A stretch of 64,000 nucleotides of DNA, taken from Onchocerca lupi. Its lineage: Eukaryota > Nematoda > Chromadorea > Rhabditida > Onchocercidae. Position numbers and translations under genes: made by a program. How positions within the stretch are numbered: the first letter of the stretch is position 1; each line of letters begins with the position of its first letter. Positions 53,085-64,000 of this stretch are shown here, in pieces. Where the stretch lies: NCBI GenBank assembly GCA_028564675.1, contig JAOVVO010000082.1, positions 62,001-126,000 on the forward strand, written 5' to 3'. A model generated the notes under the pieces. The model searched no databases, was not told where the DNA came from, and saw nothing but the letters and a program-made list of their open reading frames with translations.

Positions 53085-56000
53085 TTACTATAAATTATTT
53101 TTAATTAGTAATTTTTAAGTTTAAGTAAGCTATCATCTGAAAAATACTTCTTAAGAAGAAAAAAACTGATTTCTAGCCAAAAAAAAAAAAAAAAAGATTT
53201 TAGCCAAAAAAAAAGCTTGTCTTTTTTTCTTTTAATATTATGATTGATAAAAAAATTATGTGGAAAGCCATAAAATGTTGTCATTTCATGAAAGCAGTAA
53301 CGAGATGTAATGTTGCCTCTTATTTGTACTATTTTCAAAGAATTCCCACATGTTATATTTCCTGATTCAATTTATATTCTAGAATATTTCCTAACTTAAT
53401 TTGTTTTCTAAAATTGGATATTATGAAACTTTCCTTCATGAAAATTAGTTTTGAATTCTATAAAAAATATATTAAAATGATGAAAATGTTGATATTTCAA
53501 AAAAAAAAAAATTCTGGAAAAAATGAAATGATTCAGATTGTAACGAGAAAATGAATGTATCGGATCAATCAAGAAAAACTATTCGAATTTATTGGCGTTT
53601 TGTATAACGAAAGGACATTTACGTCTAATGAATAATATTGTTAATTAGCTTTTTTAACGCATGAAATATTTGAGAATAATTTTGGAAAAATTTACTCTAT
53701 CAAATGTATAAATTAAATTTCAATGTTTTATCGATTTTTTTTTTTCTCATTTCAGTAACTTATCGAATTTTTTTTTTTTTTTTCTCACTTCAATAACTTC
53801 AATTGAATTGTTAAAGTTTCGTAGGAAAACAGTCATAATTTCTTATGTATATAATAATAAATTATCCAAGTTGATTTATGCAAATTGTTCAATTTAACAT
53901 ATAAAGTTAGGTTATTTATATACCAATTATCCAGATAAATTATCTAACTAAAGGAATGTAAATTCCCAGATAAGGATATTATAATTATTTAATTTTTTCG
54001 GAAAATTAGAAAATTTACAAAATGTTGCCATTTTTTTATTCTAAATTCTAAGCGTTGCATTAAAATTTTAATTTCCAACTTTTTTTTCGATGAAATTAAC
54101 AAATTTTATCAAATGAATATTGAATGAATAAATTCATAATATATGTAAAGAATATTACAACATAACGGAAAACTTACAAATTTAAACGGATGAATTTCTA
54201 TTATCAATGTATCAAACTTCGGGAACTTTTCCGTTTTTTTCTTTTTTCAATTTTCGATCGTAAAAATTTGAAAATTTCTTAATTATTTAAACGAAAAATA
54301 GAAGTGAAAATTATGTATTTATAAATAAAACAACAATTTATTGAAAGTTTTTTTTAGTTTTTTTTTTATTTAAATTAATGCAATTTTTATATTGAAAAAG
54401 TTTTTTTTTTTTGTCTTTTTTTTTAATGCAATTTTTGCATCAATTATTGGCTTTCTATTTATAAAATAGTGCTATCGTGGTATAATATTTTCATAAAAAT
54501 ATAAAATTCCATTCATACAAATATTTTATAGATAAATTTATCGAAAAAAAATTTTTTTATTCTGTTTTATATTTCGTTTTATTTTGCTTCCCGTTATTTC
54601 AATGTGAATTAACTAAAAATTAGGAATAAAAAAAAATCAATCGATAAAATATTAAATTGAAAAGAAAAGTTACAGACTACTTGCACACTTTTTAATGAAA
54701 TTAAAAATTTCTAGATTTAACAATGCATAGAAATTTTGAAAAGAACTTTGAAGAAAGGTATATTCCGAAAAAATTTTAGTTCTTTTTTTGAAATTTTTTT
54801 GTTATGAATTTCTCAGAAATTAATCATTAAAATATAGACTTTTTTTTTTTATTAAAACTTGGAATTGTTACAGTAAAACTAAATTTGAATTATTAAATTA
54901 AAAATCACTTATCCCTTTTTTTTTTTTTGATTTGATAAAAGATTTCAAAAATGTCATGAATTTTGATCAATATGAATCATCTGTCTAGCATCAAAGCATT
55001 TTAACATTAAATTCAAAATTGTATTTAATTCTAATAAAGTCGAAATTACTACCTAATCAATACCATCATTTATTAATGATCTCTTAGAATAATAATATCT
55101 TAAATGCGAAAATCCTTGAATATTAGAAATATTAATGTATTATTGGAAAAAGTTACAATTAAATATGTAAGTTTAAAGTTTAGGAATAAACAAAAAAATA
55201 CCGCACAGAATTCAAAAAATTAATAATTCATTTCGCTGATAGTTGAAAATAAACAAATATTATGTGCTTATATTTTCAAGCAATAATTAAAGAAATTTAA
55301 TCAATAATTAACCTCTTTTAATCCTATCGTAACAGATCTGTCTGACAGTATTGTTACTTCTGAATTAGAAAACTTATCGATTTAGAAATGTACATTCAAC
55401 TTGTGATATTTGACAGTTATTCGATATTTCAGGAATATAAATTCAACCGTCATAAAGTATTTGAGAATATTCTCGACAATTGTTTCAAATTTTTTATGCT
55501 TAAATTTTGTTATAAATTTAAAACACTTCAAAATTACTCGATAATTATTTCAATCTAAAGAAGAATTGAATGATTTGTTCCTGATTGCATAATTTTCAAA
55601 AGGAAACCTCCGGAATATCTTTCTATAAACAGTTTTAATAATTCTGCACGAACAAAAACAGCAAAGATGGATAAGAAAAAAAAAGAAGGGATTTTTATAA
55701 TGTATGTAAAAACAGCGTTTATTAAATTTTAAAAAGAAATAATCCGGATTATGGAGAGATCGATTAGTTGAATTTTTCGGAAGTTTCAGTGATTAATACC
55801 AATGAGAAGTCAATTATTATCACGTTTGCTTCATCCCGTATATTATTGCACTAAATGATCCAATAATTCTGTAATGGCAAAAAGTAAAATTTGAATTTAT
55901 TAACTGCATCATAACCGTGACAATTATCGAGAGTTCTTGTTTCTTGTTGCATTGCTCTCTAAACTCAAACTTGGATAATTAAACCTTTATTATAAAATCT

Positions 56001-56100
56001 GATAACGTGACAAGATACGCAACATTTACAATTCAATCATATCAATAAGAATTCTAATGATAAAGCAATTTTAATAGCGATATCATAGTTCAAAAGAGGA
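53085..56100. other. Intergenic AT-rich stretch
   Basis: Homopolymer-rich sequence; no coding exon or repeat unit that I can support. Confidence 0.5.
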
Positions 56101-56109
56101 TATATACTA

Positions 56110-56300
56110 ATATATCATCTCGTGGTAGCACATTCTTTCAAAATGATCCTATGGTCAGGACCCTCTTCCTACTTATCGAGGAAGGATCCCGATGGAATTT
56201 GATCTACAATAAGGCGCCACTTTTAGCGTATGACAGAGTCTCTTGGGCGCGTGACCTTGGCTACAACAAAGAATAAAGGTTACAAAGCCATTTGCCTGTA
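56110..56300 (-). mobile_element. GC-rich island resembling a tRNA-derived SINE
   Basis: Read on the minus strand, TAGCCAAGGTCA (56263-56252) resembles a tRNA A box. AGATCAAATTCC (56205-56194), 46 bases further on, resembles a B box. A hairpin follows (CTTCCT ... AGGAAG). GC is far above the flanks. A plus-strand frame of about 40 codons (MVRTLFLLIEEGSRWNLIYN...) also crosses it, so a short coding fragment is an alternative. No acceptor stem of a functional tRNA is evident. Confidence 0.3.
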
Positions 56301-57320
56301 AAAAAAGAAATATATTTACAGTCAGCAATATATGAGATTAACAAATCATTTGAAAATTAAGAATCACTTATTTTCTTGTACTCCTCGCGATTTCAGCGAC
56401 ACGCATAAAGCATCCATTTAAATTAATTGATTTTTTAGTCAACTGATGTTCACATAAATAAAAATGTATTGAAATATTAAAAGATTTTGATGTAAATCAT
56501 TACTCTATTTGATGCTTGAGTTACACTTTATTTCAGTTTTTCAAATGGTAAAATTTATCTTCTTATATTAAGCCTAAAATTCATGACATAAAAAAATAAC
56601 TAGAACAATAACGACACATCATGCTCATCATATCATCTACTTTGCCATCATAATTTGATTATTTCGGATGTTCTAGCTTCTATTTTGGAAAGGTGTTTAT
56701 ATTATCCTACTTTCCTAAATCTATGTGTTAATCTCAAATATTGTACATCTCATTCAATCACAAGAGAACCACAATAACATCTCCTTCTCTTCATTCCCTT
56801 TCATCTCTTGCTTCTTCCAAGCAAAATAAAGAAGAGATGTTTATTGAAAATTTGTAGTAACTTTTTCACATATCATTTTGTTTTGGACCAAATAATACTG
56901 GTGACACCAATCTCTTAAAAAAAAAAAAAAAAATCAGAATTTGCAAATAAAATAAAAATTTACAATGACAAGCTCCGTGGGAGATATCATAATTTTTATG
57001 AAAGATTACAAATATTAAGCAGAGAATTATGAACCTATATTGAAAAGAGATGAAAAATGAAAAAGAAAACAATTTCTAGAAATTAGGCGCAACAAACAAA
57101 AACATAAAGCGAAGAAGTTAAATTCTGAAGAGAAACAGCCTCCAAAGTCTTCCTTTCGATCAAACAAGTAACATTTTATAGACTAGGGAGAGTTCCAGAA
57201 GTGAGATAATCACCATGAAAGAAGAAATTCTGAATTGGCAAATGAATGAGCAACTGAAAGATGTTCATAATAGAAGTCAAGATAAAACAAACTATCCCTT
57301 ATTTCGTGTCACTGAATGAA
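56301..57320. other. Region downstream of atg-3
   Basis: Apart from the probable 3' UTR of the minus-strand atg-3 gene next to 57320, nothing is recognised. Confidence 0.45.
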
Positions 57321-59974
57321 TTAAAGCTGGATGCTTCGTGTATAATCATATTCTATTGTTGGAATCACTGCCTAAAATTCGTGCTAATTACCTCTGTATG
57401 ACTCAAAATAAAATTGCAGTCTATAAGTAAGTTTTATGTTGTTTAGTTTTTCTATGTTTTTCTGACACTCACCAAAGTTTCTTTCAAAACTACTGATAAT
57501 CCGGTAGAAAAAAGTGTCTCTCTGTGTCTATTTCTGACTAATCTGACGCGACCTTCTGATTAGTTTAACCAACCAAGGTCGGTCGATTAATCCTATAACA
57601 CTTGACGACAAACTTATTCATGAATAATTAAAAAAAAAAAACCTGAACAAATTTGAGAAATATAATAAGATATTGGTCAACATTCAATTCTTTTCCTGAT
57701 TCAGCAAGCTGCTCAATAAGACGTTTCATTACTTCGGCATGTCTACAAGGATGGATGGAAGCCATTGCAGTACGAAAATATGGATGGGACTCCATTGTAA
57801 TCGTTTTATTAATATGATCCTTAAATAATCGTTTTATTAATATGATCCTTAAATCACAAAATTTTTTTTGAAAAAAATGGTCAAAAACTGTTAAAATAGC
57901 TAATAATCTACATGAATGAAAAATTGCAAGAAAGACAATAATATTATCCTTCTATATTTAAAAAACTAAGAAACAATTGAAACCTGTGAAAAATCTGCGC
58001 TCATTTTATCGACGGTAAGTGGTTTGTTGTTTTCGTCATATCCACACAACCAAAGACGAGGTACCTAAGTCATAATTAAAAAAACTTGACTGTTATCTTT
58101 GTTACAAGATAAAAACTGTTTGATGAAAACGATATAAATCATCTAAATAAATCCATATATTACTGTATTATGATATTAATAAAAAATTCATTGCCAATAA
58201 AGTAGAATCAGAGAAATGATACAACCAAAATAAGAATTACTAGAAGATTTGTCTCTTACAAACATTACAACACTATAATCCAAATTACCTGATAATATTT
58301 GTCATAAGTTATGTGAAGATCATAAGTACGTGTACGCAAGACGTTATCCGTGTCAGCTTCGGTTTGATTTTTATCCTCTTCAACAAATCTTGAACATCTT
58401 TCTTAACTTTTCTAACCAACATATTTGGAAAAAACAAATTGGAAATTTAATTTCTAGAAAAGTCTAGAAGAGTGGAGAGAATTCGAGATATACTTTTTCA
58501 TCGTTTCAAGAAATCTTGAGTAAAATTACCTATAAGGATCGTCTTCTTCGAGACCACCTTCAGCTACAAACGCATCCATGTCCATTGCTGGCCTGTCATC
58601 ATCATCCTCTAACGCTTCCGATTGTTTTGACTAAAGATAACACTAATATTTTCAAATAATCTAGAACCACCAAAAAATTTTACAACATTTTATACGATAT
58701 AAATAATATTACGTGAAAAAACGAACTACGGAAGACTTCGTCTGAGGCGTTTCGAACATTGATGTTGGTTTTTGATTTGTATTTAATGCATAATGATGCG
58801 TATCAACCCAGCCTTCATCATCCTCGACATTAGTGAAATCGCCCTCTTCATTCCACTCTCCACTTTTCAGTATCTGTAAAATTTAAACTTAAACAGGCAA
58901 TTTTTCAGTTTCTAGGCAATCATATTAATGCAAATACTTGTTTAAAAATTGTAAGACTAAAACACTTTGTGCATCTGTCTCATAATTATTTAACTTTTGC
59001 GCAGATTAAATTATCCTAAAAAAATTTGCTAATAAGTATATGGAGAGGGGATTTACAAAAATCATAATTTAATAAGTCTTCAAATTAAAAATTGAGATTA
59101 AATCAAAAAACATAGCTTAAAAACTGGAAAAAAATATCATTTATAGAAATTTTAAGCCAAAAATGATAATTCTTTGAATGTTATCAATCAGCATTAAGGT
59201 TACTAATGGATGTACTAAAGAACTAATGGACATCACTTCTTTTAACTCAAATAAAATACCTTTTCTTGTGATGAGTCATATTCCATATCAACACATCGAC
59301 TAAAACATGGTACATTACGTGTGATCAAGAACTGCTTGTCTGCAGGTAGATATGATTTGGCTCTGAAATATTAACAAATGTGAAGAAAAATACAAGAAAA
59401 ATTTTAAGCTGTTAAAATATGGGAACATTTCAAGCCATCTGTTCAGAAATTTTAATATAATCAATAGCTTTTCTTTATCGCGATTAACAGTATTGAAAAG
59501 CATCATGCATATATGAAAAGCTATCAAACCGCCGCAAAAAGAAAACAATTTTTATATGAAATGGTTAGTTTTTTGATTTTTCTATTTCATTTTGAGTGGT
59601 TTTTTTATGAAAAAATGACTTCTTTTTCTCAAGTTCACAAGATATATCTTCAAATTCTATTATCTTAATCGAATGACAACCAGTACAGAATATGACAGAG
59701 GAAATAATCTTTTCAATCCAATTTGATTATGCAAAAATTAATTTAACTAAATAGATAAAAGTCAAAAGAGAAAATAATAATTAAATTACTTTGATGGATC
59801 TAATTGACCCCATGACCAAGTTGGACAATGATGTATAAGATAATCGCCGGCAATAACGAATTCTTCAGGATTTATTACGCCTGTTTCCTTAAATTTTGAT
59901 TCCCGAAGCACTGGTGTTAAATACTGACCCACATCAAGGGCTATACTTTTTACCGAATTTACAATATTTTCCAT
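57321..59974 (-). CDS. atg-3: Autophagy-related protein 3 (E2-like enzyme for ATG8 lipidation)
   Basis: Eight exons in transcript order: 59974-59790, 59362-59260, 58873-58730, 58630-58530, 58388-58289, 58064-57984, 57819-57643, 57371-57321. They give 313 residues. The N-terminal membrane-curvature helix (MENIVNSVKSIALDVGQYLT) and LRESKFKETGVINPEEFVIA are well conserved. The acidic flexible region with WVDTHH follows, then the E2 core TYDLHITYDKYYQVPRLWL. The catalytic cysteine is C263 in IHPCRHAEVMKR. The C-terminus AVIPTIEYDYTRSIQL matches nematode ATG-3. The enzyme accepts LGG-1/ATG8 from ATG7 and transfers it to phosphatidylethanolamine at the phagophore. Exons 5 and 7 have AAG acceptors, and the exon 7 acceptor is duplicated. 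Confidence 0.98.
57799..57854 (-). other. Duplicated 3' splice site before atg-3 exon 7
   Basis: A 28-base unit, minus strand GATCATATTAATAAAACGAT then TATTTAAG, occurs twice. Acceptors are therefore possible at exon start 57819 (used) and 57847. From 57847 the frame meets TAA after eight codons, so only the exon-proximal copy is productive. Confidence 0.8.
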
Positions 59975-62900
59975 TGTTGATTCTTAGAATTAGAAGATTA
60001 GTAAAAGAGCTGAAACAAAATATTAGAAACAACTTTTTATCAAAATTATGAAACAGTTATTCAAAAACACGCAAACCAATAAAAATTTTAGAAACTAAAA
60101 ACCGGTAATTATATTATATCCTTTCATTCTTAGCTCGCACATACTTATTTGTTGTAAGATAAGTTCTTTATGTAAATAATTCACATAATCCTATAAAAGC
60201 TATATCATTATTTACTAAGAGGAAGAAAAATACAGGCCCCGAAAGTTAGAAATTCAAATTTCAAAGTGAAATATAAACTAAAAAGGACAAAACAGTTGAT
60301 CTATTCATAACATGAATCATCTTTCCTGCATTTTGATTAGCTAACGGAATTTTTTCACCATCTCCCACAAAATTCAATCAATCATCATTTCTTTTTCTTT
60401 ATCAATATTTTTTTCGCTTTCATTCTGAACACTTATCTAAATATCGATTTTCTAAGATATTACTTAACAAAATAAGTTCAACAAAGGAAATTTCAGACAA
60501 ACTTGATATAAAAGAATGAATCAGCAATTGTCCTTTTATAATTTATCTTTTTCTATTGACTGCAATAAAAAAATGATCCAACTATAAGATAAAGTGAAAA
60601 AGTAATTTTTTTTTTCACTTTTAAGATAAAATGCTTTCTCCAATCTCATTCTCTCATCTCATAATCTTTCAAACTTCGCATCTCTTCAACTTAAACATCT
60701 TTTTTCTATTAATCAATGCACATTACTCTGAAACTCTCAAACTAAGCATAATTTTTTTGGAAAAAACTCAAATAACTTCACCATACCCTTGACTCAAAAT
60801 CATCCCGAACAACATAACCCCGTAACCCGCCGACCTTTGACCCACAGCAATTATGGATCCCATCTGTGCTTATCGCTTGGATACAAACCATTGTCGCATT
60901 TATGTTGGATGATACGAACAGTGAAATGGAATGAGACATTATGATTCGAATTTTTTGGTCGGTTCATTTTTTTTTTTTCAAAAGCTTTTTTGAATTGGAG
61001 TACTGGAATTAGGATGGGATTATTAGTTCGAATTCGAATTTAAATTCATTTTCAAACTTTCGAACTTTTATACCATGCATTAGCACTTCGTTTTGCCATA
61101 ATGTAATGTTACAGCAAGTGATAAATGGAATGTAGTTTTCGATTTCAACAATATCATTGTTTCAAATTATTTTAAAAATAACATAGCTTATTTTTAAAAT
61201 AATTCCTTATATCCGACAGGATCAATCAATACCGATGAAGATTTTTCAAGATAGTAGAATTTAAAATAGATTCTGAAGAATTTAGAAAATAGAATCCGGA
61301 AAATTCACAATTAACTATATGGAAATATTTGGAAAAAAAAATCTAGCTTCCAATGGATCATTTCCATAATTCCTCTTCTATCCTCTGTTAGGATGTTCAT
61401 AGCTGTTTTTATTAAGAGAAAGAGAGAAAATTGTTTTTTTTTTCTCTGCTACCACGAAAAGAAATCCACTACAAATTCGATTCTCAATTAATCTATCCGT
61501 TAGCTGAACGTCAGTGTTGTCACTGGGCTCGATTTTCTCATCGAATGCAAAGCACTGTTCTCAGCTTGTTTACGTTGGAGTTTTATTGGCGGGTTCTGGG
61601 CGGAAAACGTGTGGCAGTCCGTGAGATTGTTGTTCCCTTAAACTTCTTGGCGAAGGGTGATAGTGTGTTAAAGCGTTGGGCCGAGGGAAAGCGAAGTTAC
61701 GTGCGCTTGTCAATCAAAGTTGGATTGTTTATTGAATTATGAAAGTATAGGAAATGGCAGCAACTTGTCAGAAGTGTATTTCTAAATTTTAAAATCTTTT
61801 TCGAATATTTTTCCAATTTATGAATTTTCTGATTGTATTTACTGAAACGAAATGAATTATTTACATTGTTTTGATAGCACAGCTATTACAAATATTTTGA
61901 TAAAGATTCAAATGTTTCAGAATGCTTGCATCATACTTGTACTATTTTCTGACGTGACGTAAGCATCACAAATTCGGCGGATGAATTGTTTGCAGAAATT
62001 TAAACTTTGAAATTGCCTAAATTGTGAAATGTGAAGAATAGATGTTTTTTTTTTTTTTTTTTCGAAAATTTAAATCTTTTATGAAATTCGACTATGATGC
62101 ACAGATAATTTTTGATGCATTGATTCTGCATTATTGTTGCGAAAATCCCCGCATATGAGAAAATCAATATGCTTTTTGAAAAAATAATTTTTCAAGTTCA
62201 TAAAATGAAATTAAAATATTATTAATGAATATAGTACTGAGAAAAAAGTTATTTGAAGTTTTTATGTCTAAAATGTTTATTTCATGTCATCATAACTAAA
62301 TGATTCATGATTTTTTATCTTTTTTATTTTTTATCTATTTTTTTATTATGAAGGGATTTAATCAAATTTTAAAGTAAATTTTATTCAAAACAAAGTAACA
62401 TAATAATGTGAATCGAATGCAACAAAATTGTCTTTCGAAATTCCTGAAAAATGCATCAATTTTCTTTCTCTGCAAAATTCTTTAGTAAAATACCCGCAAA
62501 TACTAAAATAATTCCAAAAAAAAAGCATGAAAATATTCTACCATCATAAGATATAAATTCGTTAATATTTGATTCGCATACATTATATTGTATACAGAAT
62601 AATCATATATAATAATGAAATAATTATACAATAAATTTTCTCCTCTATGCTACAAATTGTTTTGTTATATCAAATTTTTAATCAAAAATTAAGATACAGG
62701 AAGTCTAAAAATTCAAATCTTTTATGAAATTATCTTTATCAAGCCGAACAATAATTCATTAGGATTTGATTTTATACTTTAAAATTAGAACTTAACAAAT
62801 ATATTTTTTCTATATTTTAAAGTCATAAATTTTTATTAAATGATGGAAACAGATTAATAATATACAAGAAATCAGTCACATTAAAAATAGATTATTATAA

Positions 62901-63156
62901 AACAAGATAAGGCAATCATATTAAAAAGAAAAAAAAAAAAAAAAAGAAAAAGAAAAAACGAGAATTGAACAGAATTATCAAAATTATATTAACATATTGA
63001 CCTGATGATTAACATGAAATATGCAAAATGTACATTTATGCTATGAATAAAGAATGTGGAGAAATTTTTAAATTTTAAATTTTGGAAGAAAAAAAAAAAA
63101 AGGCTTTTTTGATTAGATAATAGATTTTCGTAAAATGTAACAAATTACTATGTAAG
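59975..63156. other. Upstream region of atg-3
   Basis: GC-richer patches lie at about 60780-60900 and 61490-61740, the latter with a 103-codon plus-strand frame I do not recognise (GC-rich, WRVLGGKRVAVREIVVPLNF). A TTTCAG acceptor 38 bases before the atg-3 ATG may be a trans-splice site. The remainder is AT-rich without recognised features. Confidence 0.45.
60831..60843 (-). promoter_or_regulatory. DR1-like nuclear receptor half-site pair upstream of atg-3
   Basis: On the minus strand the sequence is GGGTCAAAGGTCG, two AGGTCA-like half-sites spaced by one base, as bound by HNF4/RXR-type receptors. It lies about 0.86 kb upstream of the atg-3 start in a GC-rich patch. Function is inferred from the motif alone. 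Confidence 0.3.
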
Positions 63157-64000
63157 TTATGCGGATAAGCTAGAAACGGAACATTCCGGTACAAATGTTT
63201 CGAAAGTATTCTCATCCTCGTTTTCTTCATCATCCGAATTTGCTTCCTCTTTTTCTGATTTCTTTCTCATTGGAACAGTTTCCGGAATTGTTGGTAAATC
63301 AGAAAAATCTAAAGGTAATGCATCGAAATTTGCGCTACTTAAACGCTCACCAAGTAATGCTGAAATTTTAATCAAAATTATTCACTTTTACACTTGATAT
63401 TTTTAACTATTTTGTTGTAATTTTTAAATTTTACATCAAAAGAAAGCATAAAATGAAGAAATAATTTAGCATGATAAATTTTGATAAATTTTTTGAAAAA
63501 CTGATAATTTTTTAAAGCTATGTGATAAGTTGAGATGATAAGTTTATGATAAGTTTCTTAAGGTTATAGGATGTTGAAGGATCAAAATGATATACAACTC
63601 TCTGATAAACTATAATCATTTATGCTTATCAAATAGGCACTAGTTCTAGTGATATCAAGATTCTTCCAGAACAAATTTCAAACAAAAATATCTCTTATCA
63701 ATTTATTAATTCTTTCTTGATGATTTTTATTTTCATAGAAGTAGAGAGAATAAATTAAAATCGAACTTACAGATTGATCGTTTATTTCGTATGCTTGGAT
63801 CATCAAATTCTCGTGACAGCCCAACGGTTGTTTTTGTGGCCCGAAGTGATTTTAAAGGACGATGTTTAAATTTCGGACTTATAAGAGGATGAATGAAGAA
63901 ATTTTGATTTGCGACAAAATTGTATCGGAATAATTCCTCTGGTGGTAAAACATGTGGTGAACGTCCTTCAAGATTACCGGTAGAAGATAAACAATTACTT
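63157..64000 (-). CDS. C-terminal part of an unrecognised protein (5' end off the right edge)
   Basis: Two exons are visible: >64000-63771 and 63359-63157, joined by a consensus GTAAG donor and TTTCAG acceptor in matching phase. The visible 143 residues include HVLPPEELFRYNF, FFIHPLISPKFKHRPLKSLR, then EFDDPSIRNKRS joined to ISALLGERLSSANFD. They end in a Ser/Glu/Asp-rich tail (EKEEANSDDEENEDE) closing with SSLSA. Codon use, splice signals and lack of interruption support a real gene. The sequence looks cytoplasmic or nuclear and partly disordered; I do not recognise the family. Confidence 0.75.

Noticed and set aside
58378..58398. Alternative acceptor nine bases upstream for atg-3 exon 5
   Set aside because: It is in frame and would add three residues (RCS), but the alignment with nematode ATG-3 (DDP-RFV) favours 58388. 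It may be a minor isoform.
61946..61966. CRE/bZIP-like TGACGTGACGTAAG
   Set aside because: A plausible single motif, but about 2 kb from the nearest known start (atg-3); not enough to call.

Overview
This is an AT-rich animal nuclear contig, almost certainly from a chromadorean nematode. The inferred RPS23 and ATG3 proteins match the nematode forms as I remember them (for example the ATG3 C-terminus TRSIQL). Introns are numerous and mostly short, and coding exons are embedded in A/T homopolymer runs of 10-35 bases. Genus is not determinable by eye. I rebuilt eight spliced genes by hand from reading frame, splice phase and family similarity. No genome or transcript database was consulted.

Layout, left to right. 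(1) 1-4957 (+): aromatic amino acid hydroxylase, best matching tyrosine hydroxylase (cat-2), cut by the left edge. (2) 6070-18611 (-): secreted carbonic anhydrase-related protein (CA10/CA11 type, catalytically dead), with a 9.8 kb first coding intron. (3) 18612-30054: mostly gene-poor AT-rich DNA with tandem repeats, a strong hairpin and two GC-richer islands. (4) 30055-30972 (+): ribosomal protein S23. (5) 34.1-35.6 kb: a cluster of degenerate Helitron-like repeats. (6) 35721-41712 (+): Cys-loop ligand-gated ion channel subunit with an atypical M2 and one GC-AG intron. (7) 46223-50434 (+): organic solute transporter alpha-like protein, with a second Helitron-like copy in its last intron. (8) 52363-53084 (+): possible 96-residue three-exon gene of unknown function. 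(9) 57321-59974 (-): autophagy E2-like enzyme ATG3. (10) 63157-64000 (-): C-terminal part of an unrecognised protein, cut by the right edge.

The genes do not form a pathway. Tyrosine hydroxylase, the CA-related protein and the channel are probably neuronal, S23 and ATG3 are housekeeping, and there is no sign of an operon. The most unusual signal is structural. At five of the 47 reconstructed introns, a splice border together with adjoining exon sequence is tandemly duplicated inside the intron (periods 22, 28, 36, about 38 and 56 bases), leaving decoy splice sites. In addition, 7 of 47 acceptors end in AAG, which is normally the rarest class. No tRNA, rRNA, SL RNA or CRISPR was recognised.
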